DNA of 64,000 bases from Bowmanella denitrificans (GTDB taxonomy: Bacteria; Pseudomonadota; Gammaproteobacteria; Enterobacterales; Alteromonadaceae), in NCBI RefSeq assembly GCF_002887595.1, contig NZ_PEBU01000002.1:62001-126000 (forward strand). Reading direction: 5' to 3'. Positions 1 through 8,211 of this stretch are shown one piece after another (position 1 is the first letter of the stretch; every line of letters starts with the position of its first letter). Both the position numbers and the translations under genes were made by a program. Below the pieces are notes generated by a model. The model had not been told where the DNA came from. It saw only the letters and a list, made by a program, of their open reading frames with translations, and did no database searches.

Positions 1-672
1 AAATATCTCGCTGGCATACGCGCCACGTAAACTGACGTTCGGATTTGCCAGCTTCAGCCATTTATCCTGAAACAACGAGGTTATATAGTCGCGGCTGCTG
101 ACATTGACCAGATAGGACGCAATGGCATTGGAGTTTCCATCGGCCTTACCGAAAGGTTCATAGGTATGGATACTGGTAATCAGGTCGGCAACAGGATAGG
201 CACCGGCCAGACTGTCTGCACCCACGCCACCGAGGCGAGCCCGACTGATGGCGGCGGTAATGGCCATCACTTTGGACGAGCTCCAGGGTTCATACAGTTG
301 ATCCTGGCTATGGCCGTTGGCCAGATAACGATAACTCAGACCATCCTGGCTCTGATTAAAATCAATCACCAGTAAGCGGCCGTTTTCAGTGCTTTCACCG
401 AAAAACTGCCAGTCTGCGGCCAGCCTTGATTCCCAACCGGTTTGGGCATAATTCACTTGCGCGGCGGTTTTGTAATGCGCTGATGTATGTCGTTCAGTCA
501 GTGGGCAGGCGATATAGGCATCGTCCAGATTCGCCGGAAGATACGGGGAAACGGCCAAGTGCTGCTGATAAAACCCCTGATCCTCAAGTTTGGGCGGTGC
601 TGCCGCTGATTGCTGCTGTGGCTGGCAAGCGCCTAACAGCAGTAGAAGGGGAGTGAGCAGCAGCGTACGCAT
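1..672 (-). CDS. lipoprotein with beta-lactamase-like SxxK motif (3' end outside window)
   Basis: The gene runs off the left edge, so only the first 224 residues are visible. The N-terminus MRTLLLTPLLLLLGAC is a lipoprotein signal with an LGAC lipobox, so the protein should be anchored in a membrane on the periplasmic side. Around residue 132 the segment EPWSSSKVMAITAAIS carries a Ser-x-x-Lys followed by a helix, as in serine beta-lactamases and penicillin-binding proteins. A later SNAIASYL could be the SxN-like motif, but the KTG motif would lie outside the window. It begins one base after the CbiM-like gene stops and is probably the last visible gene of the xthA operon. Enzyme activity is inference; the lipoprotein call is firm. 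Confidence 0.7.
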   Translation of the reverse strand, partial: MRTLLLTPLLLLLGACQPQQQSAAAPPKLEDQGFYQQHLAVSPYLPANLDDAYIACPLTERHTSAHYKTAAQVNYAQTGWESRLAADWQFFGESTENGRLLVIDFNQSQDGLSYRYLANGHSQDQLYEPWSSSKVMAITAAISRARLGGVGADSLAGAYPVADLITSIHTYEPFGKADGNSNAIASYLVNVSSRDYITSLFQDKWLKLANPNVSLRGAYASEIF

Positions 673-673
673 T

Positions 674-1330
674 TTATTTATCCTTCAGATAGTATTTGTC
701 GTAGAAGGTATACACCCAGGTGGGACAATAGATAATCAACAAGGTGATGGTCATACCATTGAGCATGGCTTCCGGGAATAACATCAGCGGGATCAGAATC
801 AGGTAGTTGTCGACGACCACCTCCCAGCTATGTATGCCGTCAATAAAATAGTAGCCGCCCAGTAGCAACATTTTCAGGCTGATTAATAAGGCACCCGGAA
901 TAAAGGCACACAAAAAAATATAGATAAAGAAATGGCGTGGCAGCTTGTGAAACGACAGGTTGTAAATCAGGTAGCTCATGGCCAGCGGCACACTGATGCC
1001 CAGCAGGCCGTTGACACCAAACATGGCCCAGCTTTCCTTACCCACCAGGCTAATACCCAACAAGGCCAGAAAGCTGCTAAGCAAGGCGCGCCGTAAGCCC
1101 AGTACCAGGGTTAGCGCCGACAACCACAAAAAATGTACATTCAGACCATCGTAGATGCCAGCGCGGAATAACCACAGCACAAACAAACAAGCCGCCGAGC
1201 CGAAGATCAGATGCTGGCTGCGCCTGTCATGCAAAAGCTGGGTGGGGGACATGTTCTTAAACAAGCCCAACATCAGGCCCAGGTAACCCACCCAGGCCAG
1301 GCCTTGCAGCAAGGTCAGATTTTCAAACAT
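674..1330 (-). CDS. CbiM-like / ECF-transporter-type integral membrane protein
   Basis: A 218-residue, very hydrophobic protein with about six to seven membrane segments. The stretch GLNVHFLWLSALTLVLG resembles the conserved N-terminal region of CbiM-type permeases of energy-coupling-factor transporters (metal or vitamin uptake). The usual ATPase and CbiQ-type partners are not next to it, so it may be one of the solitary family members common in marine gammaproteobacteria. Its ATG lies 6 bases after the xthA stop, so the two are probably cotranscribed. The substrate cannot be read from the sequence. Family assignment rests on recalled motif similarity. Confidence 0.6.
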   Translation of the reverse strand: MFENLTLLQGLAWVGYLGLMLGLFKNMSPTQLLHDRRSQHLIFGSAACLFVLWLFRAGIYDGLNVHFLWLSALTLVLGLRRALLSSFLALLGISLVGKESWAMFGVNGLLGISVPLAMSYLIYNLSFHKLPRHFFIYIFLCAFIPGALLISLKMLLLGGYYFIDGIHSWEVVVDNYLILIPLMLFPEAMLNGMTITLLIIYCPTWVYTFYDKYYLKDK

Positions 1331-1336
1331 GCGGAC

Positions 1337-2143
1337 TTAACGGTAAACCGCCCAAATCGGGGCATGATCGGACGGCTTGTCGATGCCACGCAGTTCATAA
1401 TCAATGCCTGCTTCTACTAAACTTTCATGCAGGGCCGGGGTGGCCAGAATCAAATCAATACGCAGCCCACGGTTGTCATCAAAACCCTTGGAGCGATAAT
1501 CAAACCAGCTGTACTGGTCCACAACTTCGGGATGTAAGCTGCGGAAGCTGTCGGCTAATCCCCAACTCAGCAAATGATTCAGCCATTCACGCTCTTCTGG
1601 CAGAAAGCTGCATTTACCGGTTTTCAGCCAGCGTAAACGATTGGGTTCACCAATGCCAATATCCTGATCCTGATGAGAAATATTCAAATCCCCCATCACG
1701 ATTAATTTTTCTTCGGGACTGTGATGTGTGGTCAGATATGTCTGTAAGTCGGCGTAAAATTTGCGCTTGGCTGGGTATTTAATTTCATGATCCTGGCTTT
1801 CGCCCTGGGGAAAGTAGCCGTTCAGTACCCTTACCTTGCTGCCATCCGGCATCACAAAGGTGCCCATGATCATCCTTCGTTGCGCATCTTCCTCATCGGT
1901 CGGGAAGCCGCGTAACACATCGACCGGCTCCTGCTTGCTGAGCAAGGCCACGCCGTAGTGACCCTTTTGACCGTGAAAATACACGTGGTAGCCCATGGCC
2001 TGCACTTCGGCCAGCGGGAACATATCGTCATGCACCTTGGTTTCCTGCAAACCGATGACATCCGGCTGGTGCTTGTCAATCAGGGCCTGAAGCTGGTGAA
2101 GTCGTGCGCGTAGTCCATTGATATTAAAGGAAATAAATTTCAT
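1337..2143 (-). CDS. xthA: exodeoxyribonuclease III
   Basis: The 268-residue product matches XthA in length and motifs. It opens with [14 protein letters not shown] (Asn of the active site), then has LQETKVHD (metal-binding Glu), [11 protein letters not shown] (catalytic Asp and Asn) and a C-terminal [10 protein letters not shown] (catalytic Asp-His). The family is the major AP endonuclease and 3'-5' exonuclease of base-excision repair in the cytoplasm, Mg2+ dependent. It is the first gene of a minus-strand operon with the CbiM-like gene and the lipoprotein. Nothing unusual was seen. Confidence 0.97.
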   Translation of the reverse strand: MKFISFNINGLRARLHQLQALIDKHQPDVIGLQETKVHDDMFPLAEVQAMGYHVYFHGQKGHYGVALLSKQEPVDVLRGFPTDEEDAQRRMIMGTFVMPDGSKVRVLNGYFPQGESQDHEIKYPAKRKFYADLQTYLTTHHSPEEKLIVMGDLNISHQDQDIGIGEPNRLRWLKTGKCSFLPEEREWLNHLLSWGLADSFRSLHPEVVDQYSWFDYRSKGFDDNRGLRIDLILATPALHESLVEAGIDYELRGIDKPSDHAPIWAVYR

Positions 2144-2309
2144 GGGATGGCCATTTAGAAAATAATGAGGTTATGTTAGCAAATCCTCTTGTTAGCAGTC
2201 ACCCCGAATCAGGGGCAAATATCACGCAGGCGGAGGTTGGACCAAAGGTGCAGAGCTTTTTTTCTGCAAGCTGGTATGTTTAAGCACAGATTATCAAGGA
2301 AGCGACCCT

Positions 2310-3992
2310 ATGCAATCCATTACTATCGTTTTACTTGGCCTGGCTGGTATGTTGTTCGGCTGGTTGGTGTATTCCAGGTTTATTGCCGAGAAAATCTTTG
2401 CCATGGACGACAGATTTGTCACGCCGGCCCATGAACTACAGGACGGCGTAGATTACGTGCCCACCAATAAAGTGGTGCTGTGGGGGCATCATTTCACCTC
2501 GGTGGCAGGCGCTGCACCTATTGTCGGTCCGGCTATTGCAGTCTATTGGGGCTGGGTACCTGCGGTGTTGTGGGTGGTGTTTGGCACCATCTTTTTTGCC
2601 GGCGTGCACGATATGGGCGCACTGTGGGCCAGCGCCCGTAACAAGGGCAAATCCATGGGGGCACTGTCAGAGTCGGTGATTGGTAAACGCACCCGCTCGC
2701 TGTTTATGGTGGTGGTATTTCTGGTACTGCTGATGGTCAATGCGGTGTTTGGGGTGGTGATCGCCAATGCCTTTGTGTCGCAGCCTAACTCGGTTTTTCC
2801 AGCCTGGGCGGCCATTTTGGTGGCACTGGTGATTGGCCAGTTGTTAAAGCGCAAGGTGCCGCTTATCCCCTTGTGTCTGGTTGGGGTGGGAGTGCTGTAT
2901 TACAGTATCGCCATTGGCAGTGAGTTACCGCTGGCCTTACCCACTGAAATGTTCGGCCTCAGTGACAAAGCCAACTGGATTATTATCTTGTTTATTTATG
3001 CCGCCATTGCCTCACTATTACCTGTGTGGATGCTGCTGCAACCCCGTGATTTTATCAACGGCATGCAATTGTTAGTAGGTTTGGTGCTGTTGTATGGCGC
3101 GGTATTTATCTCAATGCCAGATATCACCGCGCCGGCATTCAATACCCAACTGGCGGTGGACACGCCCAGTATTATTCCGTTGTTGTTTGTCACCATTGCC
3201 TGTGGGGCAGTATCGGGTTTCCATGGCATTGTGTCTTCAGGGACCAGTTCTAAACAGCTGGACAAAGAAACCGATGGTCGCTTTGTTGGTTATCTCGGTG
3301 CGGTGGGCGAGGGGTGTCTGGCCCTGATTACCCTAGTGGCAGTAAGCGGCGTGATGCTGGCTGCGTCACCCGAAGAGTGGCATGAGGTATACAGCCATCT
3401 TGGTGCGGGCAGTGTCAGTGCCTTTATCACTGGTGGGGCCAACCTGATTCAAAGTGGCTGGGGGCTGTCCGTTGAAATTTCCTCTACCCTGCTGGCGGTG
3501 ATGGTGGTGTTGTTTGCCGGCACTACCATGGACTCCGGGGTCAGATTGCAGCGCTACATTATTCAGGAATGGGGCGAGATCTATCAGGTCAGTGCCCTGA
3601 AAAATGGCATTCTGGCCACACTTCTGGCGGTGGCTTGCTGTTTGTTGCTGGCCTTTGGTGCCGGTGGTGCGTCCGGCAGCGGCGGCATGATTATCTGGCC
3701 ATTGTTTGGCTCCACTAACCAGATCCTGGCCAGCCTGACGTTACTGGTGATTTCGGTAATGCTGATTAAGGCTAATCGTCCGGCTGTTTATACCTTGGTG
3801 CCCATGAGCTTTGTATTAGTGATGGCGTTTTTTGCAGGCGTGATTAAGTTGGGGGAATATTACCAGCAGGGTAACTGGCTGCTGGTGGTATTGGATCTGG
3901 TTGTATTGGTGGTCAGTGTATTGGTGATGTTGGAAGCCTGGTCGGTTATCGCCAAACATAAAGCCGCCGTTGCGACGGTCAATCAGGATTAG
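2310..3992 (+). CDS. cstA: carbon starvation protein A (CstA) family transporter
   Basis: A 560-residue polytopic membrane protein with about 15 hydrophobic segments. The N-terminal part (HHFTSVAGAAPIVGPAIA, then WGWVPAVLWVVFGTIFFAG) and SGTSSKQLDKETDGR are characteristic of the CstA family. Members take up peptides or pyruvate under carbon limitation. E. coli CstA and BtsT are about 700 residues, so this is the shorter form found in many marine bacteria, missing part of the C-terminal region. The ATG follows an AAGGA 10 bases upstream. The ABM-domain gene starts 26 bp downstream on the same strand. Substrate is inferred from the family only. Confidence 0.9.
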   Translation: MQSITIVLLGLAGMLFGWLVYSRFIAEKIFAMDDRFVTPAHELQDGVDYVPTNKVVLWGHHFTSVAGAAPIVGPAIAVYWGWVPAVLWVVFGTIFFAGVHDMGALWASARNKGKSMGALSESVIGKRTRSLFMVVVFLVLLMVNAVFGVVIANAFVSQPNSVFPAWAAILVALVIGQLLKRKVPLIPLCLVGVGVLYYSIAIGSELPLALPTEMFGLSDKANWIIILFIYAAIASLLPVWMLLQPRDFINGMQLLVGLVLLYGAVFISMPDITAPAFNTQLAVDTPSIIPLLFVTIACGAVSGFHGIVSSGTSSKQLDKETDGRFVGYLGAVGEGCLALITLVAVSGVMLAASPEEWHEVYSHLGAGSVSAFITGGANLIQSGWGLSVEISSTLLAVMVVLFAGTTMDSGVRLQRYIIQEWGEIYQVSALKNGILATLLAVACCLLLAFGAGGASGSGGMIIWPLFGSTNQILASLTLLVISVMLIKANRPAVYTLVPMSFVLVMAFFAGVIKLGEYYQQGNWLLVVLDLVVLVVSVLVMLEAWSVIAKHKAAVATVNQD

Positions 3993-4018
3993 CAAAATAT
4001 AAAAAAGGAGAGTATCCG

Positions 4019-4342
4019 ATGTCAGATAGCATTGTGTTTCGGGTTGATAAATTTGTGGTGCCCCAGGGGGCCAGGGACGAATTCTTACAGCGGGTGATGG
4101 CCACCCACGAAATTCTACGCAAGCAGCCCGGCTTTATCCAGGATCAGCTATTGGAACAAGTGGCCGGTCCGGGCCGTTACAACATAGTGACTATTGCCCA
4201 GTGGCAAAGTCAGGCGGCTATCGATGCTGCCAAAGCCGTGGTAATGGAAGCCCATAAGGCCATAGGTTTCAATGCCCAGGAAACCATGCAAAGATTGGGG
4301 ATTGAAGGGGATATAGGCAACTATCAGCCAATCGGCGGGTAG
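4019..4342 (+). CDS. antibiotic biosynthesis monooxygenase (ABM)-fold protein
   Basis: A 107-residue single-domain protein with the ABM/dimeric alpha-beta-barrel pattern: a short beta strand (IVFRVDKFVVP), a helix (ARDEFLQRVMATHEILRKQ), then PGFIQDQLLE and a YNIVTIAQWQS strand-turn. Members range from heme-degrading and quinone monooxygenases to proteins of unknown role, so no reaction can be assigned. An AAGGAG ends 8 bases before the ATG. It follows the CstA-like gene by 26 bp and is probably cotranscribed with it. Confidence 0.8.
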   Translation: MSDSIVFRVDKFVVPQGARDEFLQRVMATHEILRKQPGFIQDQLLEQVAGPGRYNIVTIAQWQSQAAIDAAKAVVMEAHKAIGFNAQETMQRLGIEGDIGNYQPIGG

Positions 4343-4366
4343 CCATCCCACAGACCCTGTAACGAC

Positions 4367-4693
4367 TCAGCTCTGTTGCTTTAAGTGCAACAGGGCCTGT
4401 TCGCCAACAAAGCGGCGCCCCGGGTTGTCGCCGGCCATCCACTCCTGCGGGCTAAACAGGTCAAACAATCCTACTTTAATCAGGGTGGCCACGGCCAGAC
4501 GCAGTTCTTCTTCCACCTGCCCGCGTTCCCCGCTGTTGTACAGGGCAACATTGTGCAGCATAGTGGCCACCGTACCGGTTTGTACCTGGCTGCCATCTTT
4601 GAGTCTCACCGACGGCAGGGTTTCACCGCTGGCGACTATTTTTTGATTGACCGATTGCAGTTGTTGATTGGACAGTTCTGAATTCGCAGACAT
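4367..4693 (-). CDS. conserved small protein of unknown function
   Basis: About 108 residues, soluble, with no signal peptide or membrane segment. The phrase LPSVRLKDGSQVQTGTVATM is typical of a small conserved family of unknown function in proteobacteria (possibly DUF7709, from memory). The ATG at 4693 has an AAGG 8 bases upstream. An in-frame GTG at 4702 is an alternative start. The gene converges with the ABM gene, leaving only 24 bp between their stops. I cannot propose a function. Confidence 0.7.
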   Translation of the reverse strand: MSANSELSNQQLQSVNQKIVASGETLPSVRLKDGSQVQTGTVATMLHNVALYNSGERGQVEEELRLAVATLIKVGLFDLFSPQEWMAGDNPGRRFVGEQALLHLKQQS

Positions 4694-4961
4694 AACATAC
4701 ACCTTATAATGACCTCCCAGGGTTATGGGGGCGGTCAGGTGAAATTCCAGCCTTGTCCAGAATTTCAGCCGGGTTATCCAGCTTTTGTTCGGTCAGTTGG
4801 ATTGCCTTATATCATTGATACCCATGTTCCCCTGGATTGCTTTGAATCTATCTTGCCTCACGGATATAACCTCGTCACAAGCCAGCTTGCAAGTAAGTGT
4901 GTCGACTTAGTATATGATTTCATTATAGAAATTCTAAATCATCAAACTGCTCTTGTATATC

Positions 4962-4998
4962 TAGGGCAATCGTCCTAATCTGTAGGTCAAATGTCCTA
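4962..4998 (+). promoter_or_regulatory. two tandem TetR-type operators upstream of the TetR gene
   Basis: TAGGGCAATCGTCCTA (4962-4977) and TAGGTCAAATGTCCTA (4983-4998) are two copies of an imperfect palindrome TAGGnCnnnnGTCCTA. Their starts are 21 bp apart, two helical turns. The second copy ends 11 bp before the ATG of the TetR gene. A TATATC -10-like box lies at 4956-4961, directly before the first copy. Position and symmetry are those expected of an autoregulatory TetR operator. The rest of the gap from 4694 holds a 7-bp inverted repeat (ATGATTT at 4914, AAATCAT at 4936) and no convincing gene. Confidence 0.7.
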
Positions 4999-5009
4999 GA
5001 GGGGCGCTA

Positions 5010-5609
5010 ATGCCAGTTTCCAAACGCCAGCAGATAGTGGCCGAGGCCGACAGATTGTTCTATGAGCAAGGCTTTGAGTTTACCTCTTTTGCCAATATTG
5101 CCGATGCGGTGCAGATCTCGCGGGGTAATTTTTACTATCACTTTAAAACCAAGGACGAGATTCTGGATGCCGTGATAGCTCTGCGCCTGGACAGGACCCG
5201 GCAAATGCTGGATGACTGGCAGCAAAGTGGTGAAGACCCCAAAGCCAGAATTGCTTGCTTTATTCAGATCCTGATCGCTAACGGCAACAAGATTGTGAAA
5301 TACGGCTGCCCGGTGGGCAGCTTGACCAGTGAACTGGCGAAGTTAAACCATCAGGCGTTGCCCAACGCCAATAAGTTGTTTGGTCTGTTCCGTCAATGGC
5401 TGTGCGAGCAGTTTACTGAACTGGGATTTTCCCAACATCAGGCGGATTCACTGGCCATGCATCTGCTTGCCCGCAGTCAGGGTATCGCCACCCTGGCCAA
5501 TGCCTTTGACGATATGGCCTTTATTGAGCAGGAAGTACAACAACTAAACCAATGGCTGGAGCAGCAGCTTGCTGGCCAGGCCGAATCCGACAATAGCAAG
5601 GAGAGTTGA
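5010..5609 (+). CDS. TetR family transcriptional regulator
   Basis: A 199-residue protein. Residues 1-55 form the TetR DNA-binding domain, with the recognition helix region ADAVQISRGNFYYHFKTKDE, and the rest is a helical ligand-binding/dimerisation domain. The motif CPVGSLTSELAKLNH in the C-terminal domain places it in the subgroup with a conserved Cys-Pro-Val-Gly segment. The Cys could sense an electrophile, but that is inference. The gene heads a four-gene run and is preceded by twin palindromes at 4962-4998, so autorepression and control of the downstream YciI, tag and acetyltransferase genes are likely. A GAGGGG sits ahead of the ATG. Confidence 0.92.
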   Translation: MPVSKRQQIVAEADRLFYEQGFEFTSFANIADAVQISRGNFYYHFKTKDEILDAVIALRLDRTRQMLDDWQQSGEDPKARIACFIQILIANGNKIVKYGCPVGSLTSELAKLNHQALPNANKLFGLFRQWLCEQFTELGFSQHQADSLAMHLLARSQGIATLANAFDDMAFIEQEVQQLNQWLEQQLAGQAESDNSKES

Positions 5610-5896
5610 TGTTTATTGTGTTATTAAAATTTGCCGAAAAATGCGCCGATGCTGGCTTGTATATGCAGGCGCATAAAGACTGGATCCAGGCTGGCCGTGA
5701 AGATGGCGTATTTATGCTGGTGGGTAGCCTGAAACCAGCCATGGGGGGCGTGTTGCTGGCCCATAATGTGGAGCTGGAGGCATTGCAGGAAAGGGTTGCA
5801 GCCGATCCCTTTGTTATTCACCAGGTGGTCAGCAGCGAGATCATTGAAGTCTCCCCACACCAGGCCGATGAGCGCCTGACGTTTTTACTTCACTAA
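5609..5896 (+). CDS. YciI family protein
   Basis: A 95-residue protein of the YciI-like dimeric alpha-beta-barrel family, beginning MFIVLLKFAEKCADAG with a conserved helix MQAHKDWIQAGREDGVF and LVGSLKPAMGG. The catalytic role of the family is poorly defined. The ATG overlaps the TetR stop codon (TGATG), and AAGGAG lies just upstream, so translation is probably coupled to the regulator. Being inside a TetR-controlled operon suggests a role in a stress or detoxification response, but this is only context. Confidence 0.85.
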   Translation: MFIVLLKFAEKCADAGLYMQAHKDWIQAGREDGVFMLVGSLKPAMGGVLLAHNVELEALQERVAADPFVIHQVVSSEIIEVSPHQADERLTFLLH

Positions 5897-5905
5897 GGAT
5901 GTTAT

Positions 5906-6523
5906 ATGAGTACCTATATTGACCCCAGTGATCAGCAACCGCGATGCAACTGGTGTGGCGGTGCGCCGGAGTTTTTGCCTTACCATGATAAGGAGTGGGG
6001 CTTTCCGGTGGATGATGATATTCGCCTGTTTGAAAAACTCTGTCTGGAGTCGTTTCAATCAGGCTTAAGCTGGCGCACCATTTTAAACAAGCGCGAGAAT
6101 TTTCGCGCGGCTTTCCAGGGCTTTGACTTTCACAAAGTTGCACAGTTTAACGAGCAGGACATTCAACGTCTGTTGCAGGACGCCGGTATTATCCGCCACC
6201 GGGGAAAAATTGAAGCGGTGATCAATAATGCCAAACGGGCCATAGAATTAGTGGAACGCGAAGGCTCCTTGGCCGCTTACTTCTGGCGCTTTGAAGAAAC
6301 GCAGCCTGATACCGAGCAATTACAAATGCGCGCCACCAGTACACATTCCGAAGCCCTGTCTAAGGCCTTGAAAAAGCAGGGCTGGAAATTTGTTGGCCCC
6401 ACTACTGTGTATGCCTTTATGCAGGCCATGGGGCTGGTCAACGATCATGCCGAACACTGTGTAACCCGTCAGCAAGTTGCCAGGGCAAGAGCCGACTTTC
6501 GCGTACCGGGTAAAGCGGCATGA
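5906..6523 (+). CDS. tag: DNA-3-methyladenine glycosylase I
   Basis: A 205-residue protein matching Tag: RCNWCGG near residues 12-18 and NDHAEHCVTR near the C-terminus supply the zinc-binding Cys/His residues. LESFQSGLSWRTILNKRENF carries the active-site Glu and aromatic pocket. The enzyme excises 3-methyladenine from alkylated DNA in the cytoplasm. An AAGGA is placed before the ATG. Its stop overlaps the start of the acetyltransferase gene (ATGA). Placement behind a TetR regulator rather than an Ada-type one is unusual and suggests control by a chemical signal. Confidence 0.95.
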   Translation: MSTYIDPSDQQPRCNWCGGAPEFLPYHDKEWGFPVDDDIRLFEKLCLESFQSGLSWRTILNKRENFRAAFQGFDFHKVAQFNEQDIQRLLQDAGIIRHRGKIEAVINNAKRAIELVEREGSLAAYFWRFEETQPDTEQLQMRATSTHSEALSKALKKQGWKFVGPTTVYAFMQAMGLVNDHAEHCVTRQQVARARADFRVPGKAA

Positions 6524-7050
6524 TTGAGATTGAAGTAAGACCTTACCGGGCCGAAGATGCTGGCAAACTGTTTGAAGCGGTGCGTGCGTCTGTCGGCCAC
6601 TTGTCGCCTTGGTTACCCTGGTGCAGTGAGGCCTATAGCCTGGATGATGCGCGTTTTTGGGTGGAAACCGCGCCTAAGGCCTTGCAGCAGGGCACGGATT
6701 ACCGTTTTGGCGTCTTTGATTTGACTGATGGCAGATTACTGGGTGGGGTCGGTATCAACCAACTGGTTGAGCAACACAAAATAGGCAATCTGGGCTACTG
6801 GGTACGCAGCGATACAACCGGCCAAGGCGTGGCCAGACGCGCTGCTCGTCTGGCACTGGAATACGGTTTTAGGCAGTTGGGACTGATGCGCATTGAAGTA
6901 CATCTATTGCGCGACAATCATGCCAGCCGCAAAGTAGCAGAATCCCTGGGCGGTAAATACGAAGGGCTGCTGCGCAACAAGTTGTATCATCTGGGGCAAC
7001 CACAAGTAGCGCATTGCTATAGTGTGATTCCTGCCGATTTGGGCCTGTGA
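6520..7050 (+). CDS. GNAT N-acetyltransferase, RimJ/RimL-like
   Basis: A 176-residue GNAT protein. The acetyl-CoA site is visible as GYWVRSDTTGQGVARRAARL (motif A), and LRDNHASRKVAESLGGKYEG is the typical RimJ/RimL C-terminal helix and strand. Family members acetylate the N-terminus of ribosomal proteins or small molecules; the substrate here is unknown. The ATG overlaps the tag stop codon, so it is the last gene of the TetR-YciI-tag operon. An 18-base hairpin follows 8 bases after the stop. Confidence 0.88.
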   Translation: MIEIEVRPYRAEDAGKLFEAVRASVGHLSPWLPWCSEAYSLDDARFWVETAPKALQQGTDYRFGVFDLTDGRLLGGVGINQLVEQHKIGNLGYWVRSDTTGQGVARRAARLALEYGFRQLGLMRIEVHLLRDNHASRKVAESLGGKYEGLLRNKLYHLGQPQVAHCYSVIPADLGL

Positions 7051-7058
7051 TTATTTAG

Positions 7059-7076
7059 AGCGCCAGCGTTGGCGCT
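7059..7076 (+). terminator. hairpin after the TetR operon (weak terminator)
   Basis: AGCGCCA-gcgt-TGGCGCT forms a 7-bp GC-rich stem 8 bases after the acetyltransferase stop. No U-run follows, so intrinsic termination is uncertain. Confidence 0.35.
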
Positions 7077-7175
7077 GCATAAAATCGGTGATAATTACCG
7101 CTATATTATCTTTCAACCAGTTTGGTCCGGAGCAGTCTAGCTTCGTTGATCAATCAAAGGTCAGCTTTGTTGGCT

Positions 7176-7625
7176 TTAAAGTGCTGCTTTGTATTTGTCT
7201 GGCATGCTCAATCCCGGGCGCTCGTCATCCCACAACATATTGACTATCTTCCAGCCACTGCCGGTATTAAATAGCTGAATACTGTTTATACCGCGCTTGA
7301 TAAACACTGTTTTTTCCTTATCTTCCCAGGCTTCATAGCTGCTGAATGCATGGGCAATATTGCCAAAGGTTTCGACAATATTGTGAATTTCTACTTCAAA
7401 AAAAGCCCGACCCGCCAACAGTTGGGTGACATTGGCTGGATAATCTTCAATGGCCATGACCATAGCCTGAGGATGCCCCTGTTCATCTGCCGTTGTACGA
7501 ATCATCTTGGCATAGGGCATAAACAACTGTTGTTGGCGTTGCCAGTTGCGCTGATATCCTGCCGGGCCGGAAATAAGCTGATACAGCTCTGTCAGCAGCG
7601 CCTGAATTTCCTGTTTTGCTTGCAT
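7176..7625 (-). CDS. NTF2/SnoaL-like fold protein of unknown function
   Basis: A 149-residue soluble protein. The order of elements is an N-terminal helix pair, AMVMAIEDYPANVTQLLAGR, then FEVEIHNIVETFGNIAHAFS, then a C-terminal IQLFNTGSGWKIVNMLWDDE. This is that of nuclear-transport-factor-2/SnoaL-like proteins, where the last strand with GWKI is diagnostic. These are small cone-shaped pockets used for many reactions or for binding, so the role stays open. GGAAG precedes the ATG. The gene stands alone, convergent with the TetR operon and divergent from the MerR gene. Confidence 0.75.
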   Translation of the reverse strand: MQAKQEIQALLTELYQLISGPAGYQRNWQRQQQLFMPYAKMIRTTADEQGHPQAMVMAIEDYPANVTQLLAGRAFFEVEIHNIVETFGNIAHAFSSYEAWEDKEKTVFIKRGINSIQLFNTGSGWKIVNMLWDDERPGLSMPDKYKAAL

Positions 7626-7795
7626 GGTGCTTCCTTTTTGATTTTTCTCTACTGTCTGTATACATCACCCAACGAAAGGCTGCTTATCTCACCAATTCAT
7701 GGCAGGATGCGCTAACTGTTTTTAACAATGACCCACCGTTATTGTAAAGAAAGTTCTGTATGCTGTTGTTTTCCAACTAGTTGCATAGGCAAGCC

Positions 7796-8152
7796 ATGAA
7801 TATCAAAGAGTTTGCAGAGGTAACGGGACTGTCGGCCCATACACTCAGGTATTATGAAAAAATAGGTCTGCTTAAGAACGTGCAACGCAGCAGCAGTGGC
7901 CATCGTTTTTATACTGGTAAGGATGCGGAGTGGATTGGTTTCATCCTGCGTTTAAAAGAAACCGGAATGGCGCTGGAGGCCATTTTGCAATATGCCCAAC
8001 TGCGTGAACAGGGCGCCAGTACCGCCCCCCTGCGTCAGGCCATGCTGGAAGAGCATCAGGCAAATCTAAAAGCCTATATTGCTCGTCAACAGCAACATAT
8101 GGCGGTGTTGGAACATAAAATCTGGCTGTATAAGAATCAAAAAGTGAGTTGA
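7796..8152 (+). CDS. MerR family transcriptional regulator
   Basis: A 118-residue regulator starting MNIKEFAEVTGLSAHTLRYY, the classical MerR winged-helix signature, followed by EKIGLLKNVQRSSSGHRFY and a dimerisation helix after residue 80. There are no Cys residues for metal binding, so it belongs to the small-molecule or aldehyde-sensing NmlR/AdhR-like side of the family. I chose ATG 7796 with AGGCAAG ahead; a TTG five codons upstream is less likely. Its 3' end overlaps the -35 box of the promoter at 8149-8179, placing it directly upstream of its probable target gene. Confidence 0.92.
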   Translation: MNIKEFAEVTGLSAHTLRYYEKIGLLKNVQRSSSGHRFYTGKDAEWIGFILRLKETGMALEAILQYAQLREQGASTAPLRQAMLEEHQANLKAYIARQQQHMAVLEHKIWLYKNQKVS

Positions 8153-8179
8153 CTTAGCGTTAACTCTAAGTTGTAGCCT
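8149..8179 (+). promoter_or_regulatory. MerR-type promoter with 19-bp spacer and central palindrome
   Basis: A TTGACT -35 box (8149-8154) and TAGCCT -10 box (8174-8179) are separated by 19 bp, the overlong spacer typical of MerR-activated promoters. The palindrome CTTAGCGTTAACTCTAAG (8153-8170) lies between them with a single mismatched pair and a GTTAAC core. The -35 box overlaps the stop codon of the MerR gene. A TATAAT at 8188 has no -35 box at normal distance. Confidence 0.75.
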
Positions 8180-8211
8180 GTGGCTTCTATAATCCCATCA
8201 AGGAGCCAAGT

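Noticed and set aside
4709-4978. 89-codon plus-strand frame upstream of the TetR gene
   Set aside because: No ribosome site, random composition, and its end overlaps the TetR operators.
8188-8193. TATAAT upstream of the CMD gene as the -10 box
   Set aside because: The nearest good -35 box (8149-8154) would be 33 bp away; the 19-bp MerR-type arrangement with TAGCCT fits the palindrome better.
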